Below are positions 62,281-64,000 of a DNA stretch of 64,000 bases, one piece after another (positions within the stretch are counted from its first letter, which is position 1; each line of letters opens with the position of its first letter). A program made the position numbers and the translations under genes. Below the pieces are notes generated by a model. That model was not told the DNA's origin. It searched no databases and saw nothing but the letters and a program-made list of their open reading frames with translations. Source of the DNA: Mycobacterium kubicae (GTDB lineage Bacteria > Actinomycetota > Actinomycetes > Mycobacteriales > Mycobacteriaceae); assembly GCF_015689175.1 (NCBI RefSeq), contig NZ_CP065047.1:2728001-2792000 (forward strand). Direction: 5' to 3'.

Positions 62281-64000
62281 TGTTCGATCTGAAGATCGTC
62301 GGGGGAACTGTAGTAGACGGCACCGGTGTGCCGGGTTATCTCGCCGACGTGGGAATCAAAGACGGCCGGATTGTCGACGTGAGGCGCCGGGCGGCCACGG
62401 ACGACGGACTTCCGGGAGACGCCGCGGAGACCATTGACGCCCGTGGGCGCGTGGTTGCACCCGGATTCGTTGACATCCACACCCACTACGACGGCCAGGT
62501 CAGCTGGGACAGCATGCTCGAACCGTCCAGCGGTCATGGGGTGACCACGGTGGTGACCGGGAACTGCGGTGTGGGGTTCGCGCCCGTGCGTCCCGGCCGC
62601 GAGGACTGGCTCATCGAGCTCATGGAAGGTGTGGAGGACATTCCGGGCACTGCGCTCACCGAAGGTATCTCGTGGGGGTGGGAAAGCTACCCCGAATACC
62701 TCGACGTGATAGAGCGCGGACGCTTCTCGGTTGACGTCGGAAGTCAGATCGCACATGGGCCGGTCCGCGCTTATGCCATGGGGGAGCGCGGCGCGCGCAA
62801 TGAGCCCGCCACGCCGGATGACATTGCGGCGATGGCGCGACTGGTGCAAGAAGGTGTCGAAGCCGGCGCGCTGGGTTTCTCCACGTCGCGAACGTTGGGC
62901 CACCGGGCGATGGACGGCGAGCCGGTACCCGGCACGTTCGCCGCCGAGGACGAGCTTTTCGGGCTGGGCCGTGCCATGGCCGCCGGCGGGCAGGCGGTAT
63001 TCGAGCTCGCCCCGGAAGGCGTTGGCGGAGAAGACATCCTGGCGCCTAAGCGAGAACTTGCCTGGATGGAGCGGCTGGCGGGCGAAATCGACCGCCCGGT
63101 GACCTTCGCGCTGATACAGATCGACGCGGCGCCGCAGCTCTGGCGTGAGCAACTCGAGATCTCCGCAGCCGCACACGCCGCCGGAAGCCGGTTGTATCCG
63201 CAAATCGCCGCCCGCCCGTTCGGGATGCTGATCGGTTTTCCCGGCCATCACGCATTCACCCACCGCCCCACCTACCGAAAGTTGCGGGCAGAACTGGGGC
63301 CAGAAGAACTGGCGGCCCGCCTCGCCGAACCTGCGGTGAGAGCAGCGATCCTTTCCGAGGAGGATCTACCACCTGATCCCTCCGTGCTGTTCGACACCAT
63401 GTTCGCGGCCGTCCAGCACTCGTTGGGCCGGCTCTATGCGATCGGTGATCCACCGGACTACGAACCGACGGCCGAGCGCACGGTCAAGGCAATCGCGCGC
63501 CAGCGCGGCGAAGATCCGTTGGCGACGCTGTATGACCTCATGCTCGAATCGGACGCGGCGGCGATGCTGCTGTTGCCCCTACTCAACTACAGCGACGGCA
63601 ACCACGACGCGATCCGGGAAATGCTGACCCACCCGGCGGGTGTGGTCGGTCTTTCCGACGGCGGGGCCCACTGCGGAATGATCTGCGATGCGTCGTATCC
63701 CACCTTCCTGCTCACACATTGGGCCCGCGATCGTCACCGCGGCGACAAGCTTCCGCTGGAGTATGTGGTGCGCAAGCAAAGCCATGACACCGCCGCGCTG
63801 TTCGGTCTCACCGACCGAGGCGTCATCGAGCCGGGAAAGAAAGCCGACATCAACGTGATCGACATGGACGCGCTGCGGCTGCACGCTCCCCGCATGGTGT
63901 ACGACCTGCCCGCCGGTGGACGCCGGCTCATGCAACAGGCGAGCGGCTATGCGGCCACGATCGTCAGTGGTGTGGTGACCCGCCGGGCCAGCGTCGACAC
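62281..64000 (+). CDS. N-acyl-D-amino-acid deacylase-like amidohydrolase (3' end outside window)
   Basis: The open frame from ATG 62281 to the window end (573 complete codons, no stop yet). It starts [34 protein letters not shown], the beta-sandwich typical of amidohydrolases, and the first metal motif is [13 protein letters not shown] (HxHxD). [15 protein letters not shown] and [12 protein letters not shown] (late Asp) match D-aminoacylase/N-acyl-D-amino-acid deacylase proteins such as the about 610-residue Rv2913c. It would hydrolyse an amide bond of a D-amino acid derivative or a related cyclic substrate. GAGGAGG at 62266 gives a strong ribosome binding site. Divergent from the P450-ferredoxin operon. 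Confidence 0.9.

Overview
This is about 64 kb of high-GC actinobacterial DNA that reads as a Mycobacterium chromosome, most likely a slow grower and not M. tuberculosis itself. The evidence is the lipid gene content (FadD ligases, WS/DGAT acyltransferases, DesA3-like desaturase, MmpL-like protein, PimC mannosyltransferase, P450s) and several proteins whose size and order match M. tuberculosis genes as I remember them: an Rv1683-type lipase/acyl-CoA synthetase, Rv1747 (FHA-ABC transporter), FadD1 (Rv1750c), FabG3 (Rv2002), PimC of the RvD2 region, and an Rv1760/Rv1761c/Rv1762c-like trio. These assignments come from memory of the families; no search was run.

Layout. 1-5611: a truncated FadD, the Rv1683-like fusion, a broken STAS gene and a short HPF-like ribosome protein with a structured leader. 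6008-8735: a decayed TetR gene split by an intact IS21-family element (6287-8452) with a 6-bp target duplication. 9231-19132: CspA, DUF5994 protein, transglutaminase-like protein, a WS/DGAT homologue without its catalytic motif, a molybdopterin oxidoreductase, a desaturase/reductase operon and an esterase. 19164-35887: Rv1747-like transporter, M48 protease, a FadD-aldolase-amidohydrolase operon, FabG3, DUF2218, an SDR, a NYN-domain protein, FadD1 with its TetR, and a frameshifted FAD monooxygenase. 36059-48649: two converging catabolic operons. The plus-strand one is TetR, P450, enoyl-CoA hydratase, double CaiB CoA-transferase, SDR and an APH-like protein. The minus-strand one is PPOX protein, TetR, P450, M24 and a nonsense-mutated M24. 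48770-64000: PimC, DUF4344 lipoprotein, two membrane proteins, an MmpL-like protein lacking both Asp-Tyr pairs, SDR, ABM-like protein, WS/DGAT, the Rv1761c/Rv1762c pair, a P450-ferredoxin operon and an N-acyl-D-amino-acid deacylase-like gene running off the end.

How it works together. The main themes are activation, oxidation and storage of lipids or other hydrophobic carbon: acyl-CoA or acyl-AMP formation (three FadD proteins plus the fusion), beta-oxidation-like and CoA-transfer steps, P450 hydroxylation, desaturation and triacylglycerol or wax-ester synthesis, with local TetR control. Four genes carry disabling lesions, and two homologues (one WS/DGAT, the MmpL) have lost the residues that define their families' activity. 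I saw no rRNA, tRNA, CRISPR array or prophage. The best leads are the MmpL-like protein without proton-relay residues, the WS/DGAT pseudoenzyme, the convergent P450/CoA-transferase/M24 cluster, and several near-perfect palindromes in front of genes that look like unassigned operators.
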